A stretch of DNA of 64,000 bases from Hymenoscyphus infarciens (lineage: Eukaryota; Ascomycota; Leotiomycetes; Helotiales; Helotiaceae): assembly GCA_001414345.1 (NCBI GenBank), contig LLCB01000110.1, forward strand, positions 62,001 to 126,000. The letters run 5' to 3'. Positions 46,441 through 59,669 of the stretch are shown piece by piece (position 1 is the first letter of the stretch; each line of letters opens with the position of its first letter). The notes under the pieces are model-generated. The model did not search any database and had not been told where the DNA came from. It was given only the letters and a program-made list of their open reading frames with translations. A program made the position numbers and the translations under genes.

Positions 46441-48543
46441 ATGATGGGCCACCAGCAATCATCAACAATGTCCAACCCAGACCCCCTCTCAGATTTCGAA
46501 ATCATCACCAACTCCGAAGTCCTCAAGCCCTCTCCACCCACCAGCCCTAATAAATCCCCAACTCCAGAGCACAGAATGACGGAGGCCGCGATCTCAGAGA
46601 ACCCAACTCCAGAGAACCTTGCCCCAAATAATCCAGCCCCAGAAACACCAACCATCACAACCACCGACCTCGAGAAACTCTACAAATTCTCCTCCTCCCT
46701 CGTTGACCAGCACAAACTCGCCCTCCAAACAATCCGCAGCTACGAGACGGAAAATTCTCTCACCCTCCTCTCCATCAAAGACCTCGTCGTAAAACAAGAT
46801 GAAATCCTCTCCCTCTGCACTCGTCTCGGTAAGGCCCATTCTCTCGGGGAACCCGTCGGTATCCCCGAGGAGGGAATTTTGAGTTACATGCTCGACTGTA
46901 TTGAGAACTTGCAACGACCTCTTGATTCTATTGAAGATAAGCTTGGGGAGGTTGAGGAGAAGATTGAGGAAAAGATCAATGATGTGGAGGAGAAGATTGA
47001 TGACAAGATGGGTGACATCGAGGAGAAGGTGGATGATGTGGAGGAGAAGATGCAAGCTTTTGAGGACCATGTGGTGGACCACGTTGTTCGTGTCGAGGAG
47101 AAGTTGGACAAGAAACCAAACTTTTCGGAAAGCTTGGATTTGAGTCGCAACATCTTGAACCGGGTGACGGTTCTTGAGGAGGCGCTGCTGCATGACATCG
47201 ATGATGAATTTGGATTCATTAATCATCATCAAGAAGGTATATTGGGCTATCTCAGTGATGAGATTTTCAATCTAGTTCATCAGGTTGACGGTTTCGAGGG
47301 AACTTTACAAGAGATGGTCGATGGTGTCGAGGAGAGTTTGCATGAGTTTGTTGGACAGAGCTTGGAGGATATTGGAGAGCGAATTACTTATCTTCATGAG
47401 AGAGTTGATTCCTCGGTCCAAGACTCCTCCAAGATGCTCGAAATGTGCGGCGACATCCGGAAACAACTTTTGGACGCCGAGGGGAATGTGAAGAGCACTT
47501 TCCTCAACTCCCAGAAGGAGATCAACCAGAGACTTGATGTCTTGGAAGGCAGAGTTGAGTCTCTTGGGACATTGAAATCGCCAAAGTGGACGATGAGTGA
47601 TGTCTTCGAGGACGTGGCATCGGAGGCTGAAGTGCGCAAACAAAGACGCGATCTTTTGAGCAGAGTTGGATCCTTGGGTACTTCAAAATCGTCCATGGAC
47701 ATGATGCCGCCGTCGATGCGTGAGTTTGTTGATGAGACATGGTCGGATGCAGATATTTCCATGTTCCGAAAATCTGGAATTCTGCCATCAACAACTCCCC
47801 CAAGCTCGCCATTCAATTTTGGAGCGGCTGCCAAACCACGCACCAATCCATGCAAGCTTCCAGAAAGCCCAACTTCCAGTCTTCGCAAATCCAATAAACC
47901 TTCGACATCCAAAACCGAGTCAACAGCTGACCCTCAGAATCTCGCCAAACCCTCGTCGCCTGACTTCGACCTATCCCCAAAGTTAAACTCCAGTCGATTA
48001 GAACAAGCTCTCCCTGAATTCAGATTTCCTACTCAGATTATTTGTGGTAGTAGCAAGCGAAACCGCTCTCCAAGTCTCAAATTCGACAACGGACCCCTCA
48101 CATTCTCGAACACATGTCCAAAACCCACAACCCAAAAGGAGCTCCCACAATTCCTCCCACCATCGAAAACCAACCCAAAACAAACCCCCCTCTCAACCTT
48201 GGCCTCATCATCAACCCTCCAAATCCCAAAAGTCGACGACAAGAACGAAGGCCCCTTCATCAACCCGAGCAGCGCACCTGTCCCAAGAAAGAGCAAGAAC
48301 GAGATGAAGAGCCTCGCCCGTGCACTCGGCACGCAAACCGCAACTCTCGCCCCAGCTCTCAACGAGAAGAAACCTGTCGAACCGGGCATGGCAGCAACAG
48401 ACCCCACCGAATATCGACCAGAAACCCCAACACCACCAGCCAGCACCCCCCTCAACTCCGACTTGATCTTATTGCCCGCTAGGCTAGGAAGTCTGAACGA
48501 AGGATTGATCAGGAGCCCACCGACGCCTAAGAAGGAGAACTAA
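46441..48543 (+). CDS. Uncharacterised coiled-coil protein
   Basis: Single long open frame, 700 residues from the ATG at 46441 (MMGHQQSSTMSNPDPLSDFE); an ATG at 46468 is an equal alternative. Codons upstream are open but lack an ATG. After a Pro/Thr-rich start comes a helical middle. Residues about 165-225 hold a near-regular repeat of VEEKI-DDK-type heptads (DVEEKIDDKMGDIEEKVDDV), a strong coiled coil, and further helices run to about 400 (EESLHEFVGQSLEDIGERIT). The C-terminal third is Pro/Ser-rich and disordered. No membrane segment, signal peptide or enzyme motif is visible. I do not recognise the family. A scaffold or cytoskeletal role would be a guess. Confidence 0.8.
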   Translation: MMGHQQSSTMSNPDPLSDFEIITNSEVLKPSPPTSPNKSPTPEHRMTEAAISENPTPENLAPNNPAPETPTITTTDLEKLYKFSSSLVDQHKLALQTIRSYETENSLTLLSIKDLVVKQDEILSLCTRLGKAHSLGEPVGIPEEGILSYMLDCIENLQRPLDSIEDKLGEVEEKIEEKINDVEEKIDDKMGDIEEKVDDVEEKMQAFEDHVVDHVVRVEEKLDKKPNFSESLDLSRNILNRVTVLEEALLHDIDDEFGFINHHQEGILGYLSDEIFNLVHQVDGFEGTLQEMVDGVEESLHEFVGQSLEDIGERITYLHERVDSSVQDSSKMLEMCGDIRKQLLDAEGNVKSTFLNSQKEINQRLDVLEGRVESLGTLKSPKWTMSDVFEDVASEAEVRKQRRDLLSRVGSLGTSKSSMDMMPPSMREFVDETWSDADISMFRKSGILPSTTPPSSPFNFGAAAKPRTNPCKLPESPTSSLRKSNKPSTSKTESTADPQNLAKPSSPDFDLSPKLNSSRLEQALPEFRFPTQIICGSSKRNRSPSLKFDNGPLTFSNTCPKPTTQKELPQFLPPSKTNPKQTPLSTLASSSTLQIPKVDDKNEGPFINPSSAPVPRKSKNEMKSLARALGTQTATLAPALNEKKPVEPGMAATDPTEYRPETPTPPASTPLNSDLILLPARLGSLNEGLIRSPPTPKKEN

Positions 48544-49145
48544 GGGACGGGCATTCATGATTCACCTACAATCATTCTCGCTCAAGCTCCTCTCCAAGCG
48601 AGACGAAGAGGGGTTCTCGGAAATCAAAATTTACATCGTCATTGGGAGACGGAAAGGGTTATGGAAGGAGGGTCAAATTATTTTTTTCTCTTGGTTCGTG
48701 AATCGGGGTACCTGTTGTTGTTTTGGGAATTAGGCGTTTTTTGTGGAATTTCTTGCTTGTTTTTGGGATAGATCGTTTGGAGTTATGCATTTGGTTTTAT
48801 CATCTTTGTTATCGCTAGTCAGCAGTTAGTCATTCCTTGAATCGATTACAATCTACTCACCGAGCAAGTCTACACCATTCGACGTGGTGTTGTCGGAACA
48901 TAATCTCCCAAATAGGTCAAACAATCATAAGCACCCCATTCGATCAATATTAACATTCTCTCTGTCTATCTACTCATCAATCTCATAATCATCACAATCT
49001 TGTTTTATAATCCAGCGCTAATGTAACTTTTCTTTCCGCGCTAACACCCCTCACGAGGTAAAACATCTCACCAGCCCATCCACACCCCTCTGTCCAAAGC
49101 CAACTGAACCTTTCCAGCGTTGATCTTTGCTTCCTCAGAACCAAG
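48544..49145. other. Intergenic between convergent genes
   Basis: About 600 bp between the 3' ends of the coiled-coil gene and gdb1. No gene seen; it holds T-rich 3' UTR-like sequence. Confidence 0.5.
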
Positions 49146-52100
49146 TCACTCGGAAAGCAGATTCATATCATACTGGTTGGCATCATGATAAAGATCAATC
49201 AGACAGCCCGCACTCCAAGCCTGTGTAGGAGACTAGCACAAAATATTAGCAAACGTACCCTCAAGGACCGAAAATCTGAGATGAAACTTACAGAATCAGC
49301 ACAATACTCTCCCCCCTTTTGCGTCAACTCGGTCAACCCCGCCCAATCACTATTAACAATCGCCTCCTTGCATCCCGCCAACCGTCTCGTAATCTGCTGG
49401 AACGCCTCGGTCTTCCCCTCAGGTCCCTCTCGTCTCTTAAGATCGAAATGCAAGAGGGCTCTCAAGAAGAATCCAGTAGGCCAGACCCACTCCGGACCTT
49501 GGTGGTAATTTCTTCCCTTGCTAGTCGCAAAATCCGTCGAGTCTTCGGAATTATTGTAGTATGGGCGATAATTGAGATCAGCGGGATCCAGGGTTGCCAT
49601 TCCAGTAGGGCCACGAATAACTTTATCTGCGAGGAAGAGCGCTGAGATGGCATGTTTAGGGTCGAAGAGATCTGGGGCAACAGTCATGGCAATGGGGAAG
49701 TTAGCGCGGAGTTGATAATCCTCGTACTCCTTGCCTGACCTATAGAGATCCTTGTATATGCCCCGACGGTTGATAATTTTGGGGTTGACATCGTAGTTCT
49801 TGTCATCCTTCGCGTCGAGAGGAACCCAATAACAGCGCTCAAAGTTCTCCTTGATGCGTGCGGACCATTCCAAGAATGTGATGGCTTGTTCGTCTGCGGT
49901 ATTGACACCTTCGTATTTGTACTTACCTTCATTGTAGAGTTTTGTAAGCCAGACCATGGCGCTGTAATGAAGGCCAGTAATTTCGATAGCTGCTCCATCA
50001 CGAGGTGTGCCAGGAACACCTTTGCTTCCTGCACGCTCGCTTTCGCCCATCTTGTCCATCCAGGTTCCACAATTATTTTGGTTGCCGCCAAAGATAATTC
50101 CGGTATCCCAATCAACTTTGATTGATTGGTCGAACCCTTCCGACTTCATTTGCATGTCAAGATTGGGGCCAGCATTAGCCTCACGGAAGACCATTCCTGT
50201 GGCATGGCGTTGAAGTGCCTCTTGGATGATGTCTTCAAGCGTCGATGATTTTGAGTATGCTCTTGGGTCATCTACTTCGAAATACGTATCGTCATAAGGT
50301 AGGAACCGTCGTGGGATCACCTCTTTTAGGAGCTCAATTCCATTTGGAACAATCTTGGTGTAATCTTGAATGGTCTGTAACATGAACCATATAGCATCTC
50401 GGGCATTATATCGAGGATTGTTGCCACTACTTAGAAGATTGGGCACCATGCCATGTTTCAACACACTTGCGAAGGCCAATATGTGCTCTCTGCATTCGGA
50501 ATAGCGGCCTGTCCCGAGATAGAGGCCTCGTGCGGATATGAAGACATCACGACCCCAACATCTGGCCCATTCGACCGAGAAGTGAGGTAGACCAGCCGCC
50601 AATGATGGCACCGCTTTGTTAGGATACAGTGAAGCTGATTTAACAAATCCAGATTGTTGCACACTCACCATGGCGAGACTCTTGAGGAACCATTGTCCTT
50701 GTTGCACATTATCGTTCATCAACTCCAAACCGCGATTGTATGCCGCCATGTATGCTGTTCGAATGACGAGACCAAAATAGCGGGGTAAAAGAAAACTTGG
50801 GATTTTTCGAATCGCATCAAACCGGTCCTTCAACCAGATTGCAAGTTTGGAAAGTTGTTCGTGTCCTATTTTCTTGGATATCCTCTCGAGCCGACCCACG
50901 ATATAATCCAAAGCCCATTGTCCATCTCGCAGATGTTGGCAGATTGGATGTGCCAGATTATTGTCCTTGATGACATTTTTCAGCACGCTCCACCATCCTT
51001 GTAGTCCGGCATAGACTAACTTTCCATGACCTGGAATTTCATAGACACCGTCCTTGCCATCGCTTGAGTCTTTCTCCTCGGCCTCGCATCTATAAAGAAC
51101 AAAGTTGAGGTCAACTAGATCCAATTTTGAGAATGCTTCCTTCGCCCCGGATGTGACGAAAGTGTCGAGACCATGAGAATGTTCGGCACTAGGAATCCAG
51201 GTTTCGAACAGAGCGATGCTTCCAGGAGGAAATTTGTCGCGAACGGTGATGACTGTTTCATCCTCTTTTGCTTCCATTGTGACACCAGGGAGATTGATGA
51301 CTTTGCTTGGTAGACCCTTCAAGGATTTCTTGTCTTCCAAGGCGTCCGTCTTCGCCTCTTCGCTGACATCAACGTCAAGCATCCAGCTCCCTATACGGCG
51401 GGCTTTTGTTCCTGGTAGGTGGACCGGACTGAAATTACCATTGCCATTTCCATACCCAGGGTATGCCGTGTGAGCAATAAGAAAGTACCCCTTGCGAGAT
51501 TCGGGATGGACGCGGTGAACGGTGATGTACTGGTCCTCATGATGAATGTGAGTCTCGTCGTAACCATCTTTCCCCATCAGCGTATGGATTTGATTCAAGA
51601 GCTTCTTGACACCACCAATGCCGCCTTCTCCAGCCCCTATCTCAACTGGCTTCTTTGACGAGGGTGATGAATACAAGCGTGTCTCGTGGACTAAATCTAC
51701 CAATTTGGGATAGATTTCGTCATAACCCATCACACTACCGGTTGAGCTTGAACACATGCTCACCAAAGCGGCATTTGGTAATGTATCTCGAGCATCGCGC
51801 TTTTGGGCAGGAACTTCGTTATCGTGAGTACAGTCCATGAATAGAGCATGTAGAGGTGTTTGCTTTATCCGATGAATGATATCTCTTTTCAGTTCGCCAT
51901 TTGTCTGACCATTGGCTGGGGTCTTAGAGACCGCGCCTGATATTTCATCAACCTCGAAGCTGCCGATTGGTCGACCACCGTGGCGATGAACAAGGCGACT
52001 AAGCTCCCCTGTGCTCCACGCTTGCATGGCCTCCCGGATCAGCGAACTCAAACCAAGACGCTTGACGAAAAGGTAATCCATCTCTTCGGATCCCGTGAAC

Positions 52101-53925
52101 AATTCTGCCACCACGAAGAGGTTTCGGCGAACCCTTCTAGCTTCATCCAGAAGAAATTCAGCAACGTGAATGGGAGTTGAGTGGCAATTGTCGATTCGAA
52201 AGCCAGTGAAATACTTGGCCAAGAGACGAGTGTATTTTGCCATGAAATCCCACAAGAAAGGACTGTCTTCTCTGCTCTTTCCATATCGAAGTTTTACACA
52301 GTCTCCCCAAACAATCACCTCTCGACGGAGGTAGGCGCGAGATTGTGGACCAGCATTGTCAATCAGAGCGTTGGCTGCCCAAATCCAGCCATTGTTTGCA
52401 AGCGCAAGATCCTCCTGGTTGTGTTGAGCAGTGGTAGAATTCTTCGGAAGACGTGTGAAGTAAGACTCAATAAGAGGGTTCTTCAAGTCGATTGGACCAA
52501 GTTTTGGGCCATGATCGTCCAGTCTGGTGTATTTTGTGCGATTGAACACTTGCTCGAGGAGCTCTGCAACGTCGCGATCATACTCCTTATATAAGGGCAG
52601 GTTAAGTTCGTCCAAAACCTTGATTGCATAACTACGTGCGGCTTTTCGGTCTGTAGAATCGCCACTATCCCCATCAAAACGGCCATAGATCGCTGTAAGA
52701 AGCGCGGCGGCCACCTTGGGGTTTACTCGTCGAAAGTAACGCTCGCCTAGACGGTCTTTATTTTCCAATGCGGACTTTGTAAGAAATTCGGACTGCTGGG
52801 CTGGAGTTGAGTTTTTGATGGTTTCAAGACCACCAATATCCGAGCCACCGAATCCGCCCTCGGGAAATGAGATATCTGCCTTGGACCACGATGCTACAGC
52901 GGCCTCTGCATCTCGTTCGACATCAATGACGTAGTATTCCCATAATTTAAGTTTTGCAATCACTTTCTCCTTCATGCTGTCCATGATCTTTATTAGATCA
53001 TCTTCTGATTTCAGGGTCGTGGGGAGGCCGTGTTTGCTCAAGTCCTGGCTGAATTGGAGAAGTTCGGTATCCAGTTCCAACGCAGATCGCAACCAAGGTG
53101 CGGTTGACACATTGTAGCCAACTTCCGGATGGTCCTGGAGCCATTTGCTGTTGTTGGCAGTATGATTCCAGACGACATCGGTGAGACCCAGGAGGCCGTG
53201 GTTTTTCTCCATGCTTGCGACCAACTTCTTGACATCTGCTTCGCCGTTTGGAAAACATTCCGGATCCCAAGCCAGCTGGTCATATATGCTATACGGAGAA
53301 TTTGATTCTCCTCGTTGCTGTAGGGGGGTGAAATGTACCATGTTATACCCCCTCGCACTGATACCCCTCAAGTGCCCTTCCCAATCCGTTGGATATTTTC
53401 CCATGAATTTCGAGATGAGGGAGAATATAGACAAGGCTGCCAGAGGCATCTGCTCGCCCTCCAGGAACAGCCTAGGCGCAACATCGATATAATATGTAGG
53501 TGTCTGAGTGGGTTTAATTTCTTTGATAGCTGTGTCTGCGAGCTCGGGAAGAGGGGCGTAGGTAGTGTAGTAGGCGAATGCGCCAGCGCCATGAATAGGT
53601 ATCGATATTTCGAGTGTTCGATTGAAGTCTGGTTCGAGTCTGCGAGCGAGCGGGTTAGCACATTATTTTGGGGGCTCGGGATGGGGGTTTCTTACTTGAA
53701 TTCTCGAAAATGGTCTCTTTGAAATTCCGCACCCTCCTCGGGGATATTTACCCACAGGCTGCCATGCCGACATATGGAAGATGTGCCCTCAATTTCAAAG
53801 CGCAGAATGATGGGACTTGCGGACTGCGGAGTCAAGTAGATGTAGCCACCGGCAACATCTGGACTCCCATCATCTTTCAGCGGGAGGAGGTACACTTTGT
53901 TTGAAACCATCGTCTTGGGAGCCAT
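49146..53925 (-). CDS. gdb1: Glycogen debranching enzyme
   Basis: Bifunctional cytosolic enzyme with 4-alpha-glucanotransferase and amylo-1,6-glucosidase activities, needed to mobilise glycogen. Exons 53925-53696, 53639-49292 and 49232-49146 join to 1554 residues, close to yeast Gdb1. The N-terminal part (MAPKTMVSNKVYLLPLKDDG ... SLWVNIPEEGAEFQRDHFRE) precedes the GH13-like transferase domain: WEGHLRGISARGYNMVHFTP, GLTDVVWNHTANNS, FRIDNCHSTPIHVAEFLLDE (nucleophile Asp) and LFVVAELFTGSEEMDYLF (acid/base Glu). The C-terminal glucosidase domain shows EWARCWGRDVFISARGLYLG and FGGNQNNCGTWMDKMGES (catalytic Asp). The last exon supplies AWSAGCLIDLYHDANQYDMN and the stop. Divergent from gpd1. Confidence 0.96.
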
Positions 53926-54705
53926 TGTCAGTTATAGCCAAGTGAATGGAGGGATGTTGACCAAATAGCTGTAATGGCAATAGCTCGTACGAGTCAAAAG
54001 GAACGTGGGTGGTGAAAAAAAAAGAGAGACGGAGAATGAATGAGGAAAAAGAATGGGAAACCCTGGATCAACAGGTACGTACGAGTAATTGCAGGAATGG
54101 AAGACGGTGAAGGGTGTCGTGTAGAGGGAGGGCGCTACACTAGGTCGGGGTAGGTAGGGTAGAGAGGAGGGAAAGGGAAATGATAGGAGGACGGGAGAAA
54201 GCAAGTGGCAGAGGCAGAGGCAGTGGCAGAGGCAGACGCAGACGCAATTTGAGGCAGGTACCTAGGTACAAGAAACTGCACTGCAGATCTGGGAAGCAAG
54301 AACGACGATGGGAGAGGTGGAAGGGTGGAAGGGAGAGGTCTAGATGCTGCCGCTGGCAGGGATTCCAGGTTTGGTGGGGTGAAGAGTTGGACGGGAATTG
54401 GAGTTGGTCCTCGAGTTGAAGAGTGGAGTGGGAGCACAACGATGACGTCTCTAGCTCCATGCACATGTTAGCACCAGCCACACTCAACCACGAGCCACAC
54501 CCAGGAGCTCAAGCTAATCTACTTCTGTCAGCGGTGAAGCAATTCTGCCACCACCCCACGCTCACTAACCCAACCTTACCTCCACCAAGCTGCCGGCCAC
54601 AAGACCATCATCTCATGTCTCACCCTACCACTATTCACTCTTTATAAATCCTTCGACAAGCCTAATCATCCTCCAGCTCACGAGAGTACTTTGCGCAATC
54701 GGCAC
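53926..54705. promoter_or_regulatory. Divergent promoter between gdb1 and gpd1
   Basis: 780 bp between the gdb1 start and the upstream gpd1 start. Its centre is strongly purine-rich on plus and includes a GGCAGA-type array at 54206-54246. Two carbon-storage and osmolyte genes on one promoter could be co-controlled, but no specific factor site was assigned. Confidence 0.55.
54206..54246 (+). repeat. (GGCAGA)n / (GGCAGT)n array
   Basis: About seven degenerate hexanucleotide units (GGCAGA, GGCAGT, CGCAGA) in the shared gdb1/gpd1 promoter. Confidence 0.85.
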
Positions 54706-54798
54706 ATGCTCATCTGTAGAATCCAAGCAACCACCACCAGAGCTATCAGACAGCTTTCCCAGATACCCCGCCATCTCACCTCAATCACACGACTCAAC

Positions 54799-56163
54799 AT
54801 GGCTACTTTAGGTGCTCCCACCAAGAAGCACAAGGTCACGATCGTTGGATCTGGCAACTGGTAGGTGAGACTTCTCGACACCCTTTGAATCGCATTCTGA
54901 CGGCAGCAGGGGATCCACCATCGCAAAAATCGTGGCCGAAAATACAAAGGAGCACCCCGAGATCTTCGAGGAAGAGGTTCAAATGTGGGTGTACGAAGAA
55001 GAGGTCACCATAGCAAAAGGCTCCAACCATTACGACGCCTCGACTGGCGACGCACCACAGAAGCTCACCACCATAATCAATAAATACCACGAGAATGTGA
55101 AATACCTGCCCAACATTGCTTTACCCAAAAACATCGTGGCCAACCCCTCCGTAGTCGATGCCGTCAAGGACTCCTCCATTCTCGTTTTCAATCTACCCCA
55201 TCAATTTATTGGTCGCATATCCAAGCAATTAGAAGGAAACATTCTACCCTTTGCTCGTGGTGTTTCTTGCATAAAGGGTGTCAACGTGACGGCTTCGGAT
55301 ATCAGCCTCTTCAGCGAGTGGATTGGTGAAGGACTAGGAATATATTGTGGTGCTTTGTCAGGAGCCAACATTGCTAGTGAGATTGCTCAGGAGAAATGGT
55401 CCGAGACGACGGTCGCCTACGATCCTCCAGTCATTGATTCTCGTCCTCCCACTCCAACGGGTCCCTCTCCTTCCACTTCTCAAATCAATCTTACCATCAC
55501 CCCCGCAGATGGAGAGCACAAGGATGCCCGTGGTCGTGTTAGCAAAGCTGCGTTGAAGCCGGTCCCCTCGTCATATCCTCCGTTGGATCACGCCGTTTTC
55601 AAGACCCTGTTCCATCGACCATATTTCCATGTTCGCATAGTGTCTGATGTTGCTGGTGTCTCTCTGAGTGGTGCTCTCAAGAACATTGTTGCTTTAGCAG
55701 CAGGATTTGTCGAAGGACGAGGTTGGGGAGACAATGCCAAGGCCGCTGTCATGCGTGTTGGATTGTTGGAAATGGTTGAATTCGGCAAGGAGTTCTTTGG
55801 ACACTCGGTTCACACTGCTACATTTACAGAAGAGAGTTGCGGAGTTGCGGATCTGATCACCAGTTGCAGTGGTGGCCGTAATTTTAAGTGCGCGAGGACT
55901 GCAGTTGAAAAGGGAATCTCCGTAGCAGAAGTTGAGAGGACAGAGTTGAACGGTCAAATGCTTCAAGGAACCAGTACCGCTCAGGAAGTTAATAGCTTCT
56001 TAAAGACGAGAGGACGAGTGGACGCATACCCCCTTTTCAAGGCTGTTCATGGTAAGTTGAGATGCTGTTGTAAGGAGAAATGAAGCTAACAGTCCTAGAT
56101 ATTTTGGAGGGACGTAAATCGGTTGATGATATTCCAGATCTGGTTGCAAGATCTGACGCATAG
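54799..56163 (+). CDS. gpd1: NAD-dependent glycerol-3-phosphate dehydrogenase
   Basis: Reduces dihydroxyacetone phosphate to glycerol-3-phosphate for glycerol production, redox balance and lipid synthesis. Exons 54799-54860, 54910-56051 and 56099-56163 give 422 residues. NAD-binding [15 protein letters not shown] starts at about residue 14, split by intron 1. Further family segments are [71 protein letters not shown] and [16 protein letters not shown]. About 45 extra residues ([20 protein letters not shown] and following) lie between the two domains, compared with yeast Gpd1. The ATG at 54706 is in frame 31 codons upstream and would add an Arg-rich presequence-like leader, giving 453 residues. 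Confidence 0.96.
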
Positions 56164-56663
56164 ATACCCCCTTTCTGATAGACGAATAGGTTTCGGCGCA
56201 ATGCAGTTGCTGGATACAGGCAAAGGTCAATGGCAAAGGCGACTTGGTAGATAAGACCTGCAGGCAATCTGCAATTGCTTCAAACACATAAATGAGACCC
56301 ATATATACTTCATTCAGTGTTACTATCTCCTGTCTGTTCTGCTTTTCCCGTATCCTGTAGTGAAGTTTACTTTAACCACCCTTCAATAGATACTCAGCGA
56401 GCGTGATATACCGGACTTTCTTGTTTACATTCCATGTGTATTCTGCCATCGCCTCTTTGCGATCTCTTTTTAAAGTCGGCTGCTGATCGGGGGATTCCAA
56501 CCGGACCTCGGAGCGGCCCGCCACAGTGGGAACAACTTCGGATGACGCCCTTCACAAACTGAACATTCGACTCATCCACCCCGCCATCTGTTCTACAAAG
56601 CCAACAACGTTCCTAATCTTTTACTACCGAAACCAACAAGGAACCAGGAAAACCCGAACAATC
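56164..56663. promoter_or_regulatory. Intergenic: gpd1 3' flank and aro3 promoter
   Basis: About 500 bp with no supported gene. A near-match to the general amino-acid control site (CGACTCAT at about 56569) lies upstream of aro3, but with one mismatch to TGACTCA it is weak. Confidence 0.4.
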
Positions 56664-57958
<1,295 letters not shown>

Positions 57959-58398
57959 TCTACATGAATATATTAAGCAATTGAAATGATATTCGGGGAG
58001 TTATTTGGAAATATGTACGGTCAAGCAAGGGTGCCAAACAAAAGTTATTGAATTGTAAGATTTAAGAAAAGCATTAATAATAGTCTACAAACTCATCGAA
58101 CTTTATTCGAGAGCTGAAAAGGGCTATATATTGGAACGTAACAAGGAAATAAATGTGATAATTCCAAAAGAGTACTAGTATAGTCCTTCGAGATTCCTTC
58201 GTAGTGGTCACGTGAATCGTCTTTACAACTCAGTCGATTTGATTGGCTGCTGAGATGCTGGCGAGTCGTAGAAGATCCCGACAAAATTGAACGACCTTCA
58301 TCGTCGGCCACCCAACCACAACGACACCCTCCCACCACTCAATTGAGCTTTCTCCCCTCCTGAGAAGTCATCTTCAGTTGAGGCATACTGTGCTCAAG
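57959..58398. promoter_or_regulatory. Intergenic: aro3 3' flank and cyt1 promoter
   Basis: About 440 bp with no supported gene. The cyt1 side carries ACCACAACGACACCCTCCCA-type pyrimidine-poor leader sequence. Confidence 0.4.
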
Positions 58399-59669
58399 AT
58401 GTTGGCTAGATCTTGCCTGCGCTCGACGCGCGCGCTCGGAGCTGCCCGGAATGGCGCGGTTAACACTACAAAGGTACGAACAACACACCACAACCCCAAC
58501 GATGAAGATATAGAGGGCAGAAGGAGCAAAAGAAGATATTGGAGAATTATGCAGGTCATGGAACCGACTGCTGACAATTTACTCTGTAGCGTGCCGCCTC
58601 ATCGACAGCAAATGCTGCTTCCCCCTTTGCCTTGAACGCCGCCGGTTCTGCAGCGACAGCCGTTGCCATCGGATCAGCAGCCTGGTACTATCATTTATAC
58701 GGACCCGAGTTACATGCCATGACGCCAATAGAAGAAGGGTGAGTGATTAAGGGTGGATGTTCAATTGCTCAATTATGCCGGAGGGGTGCTCTTGCGGTTA
58801 TGGGAAGGGGCATCAACAATGGCAAATTGGAGATTGGATGGGAGCATAATGGAATTCAGGGCTAACAGGTTGGTAGTCTTCACCCAACTAAATACCCATG
58901 GGAACACGTAAAATGGAACAAGACCTACGATCACCAAGCGTAAGTTTTTGCCACGCCACCCGGAAGAGCTCAATTGACAACGAATAGTCTTCGTCGAGGT
59001 TTCCAAGTCTACCAAGAAGTTTGCGCTTCATGTCACTCCCTTAGCCGAATCCCATACCGATCCCTTGTTGGTGTTACCCACACTGTCGACGAAGCCAAGG
59101 CAATGGCCGAAGAAAACGAATATGATGCCGAACCCAACGACGAGGGTGAGATTGAGAAGCGACCAGGAAAGCTGTCCGATTATCTCCCAAGTCCTTACAA
59201 GAACGACGAGGCTGCTCGCGCTGCCAATAACGGGGCTCTGCCACCAGATCTATCACTGATGGCCAAGGCTCGTCACGGTGGGATTGATTATATCTTCAAC
59301 CTGTTGACTGGATACCCTGAGGAGACACCTGCAGGAGCTGTTGTCCCAGAAGGACTTAACTTCAACCCATATTTCCCCGGTACCGGAATTGCTATGGCTC
59401 GTGTTTTGTACAACGAATTGGTTGAATACGAAGATGGAACCCCAGCATCAACCTCGCAAATGGCAAAGGATGTTACTGAATTCTTGAACTGGTCAGCAGA
59501 GCCAGAGATGGATCAGCGAAAGAAAATGGGCATGAAGGTTATTGTGATTTCAACGGCACTATTCGCATTGAGCGTTTGGGTCAAACGATACAAGTGGTCC
59601 GCCGTCAAGACAAGAAAACTCAACTACACTCCTCCATCAATGGGGGGCAAGCACACCAACGGCCACTAG
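58399..59669 (+). CDS. cyt1: Cytochrome c1, complex III
   Basis: Heme-bearing subunit of the ubiquinol-cytochrome c reductase in the mitochondrial inner membrane. Exons 58399-58473, 58590-58738, 58877-58939 and 58988-59669 join to 322 residues. A basic presequence (MLARSCLRSTRALGAARNGA) is followed by a hydrophobic sorting segment (AATAVAIGSAAWYYHLYGPE). The mature part shows RRGFQVYQEVCASCHSLSRI with the CASCH heme-attachment motif, ANNGALPPDLSLMAKARHGG, YPEETPAGAVVPEGLNFNPY and the C-terminal anchor VIVISTALFALSVWVKRYKW. PYFPGTGIAMARVL contains the methionine region of the sixth heme ligand. Intact, ordinary gene. Confidence 0.97.
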
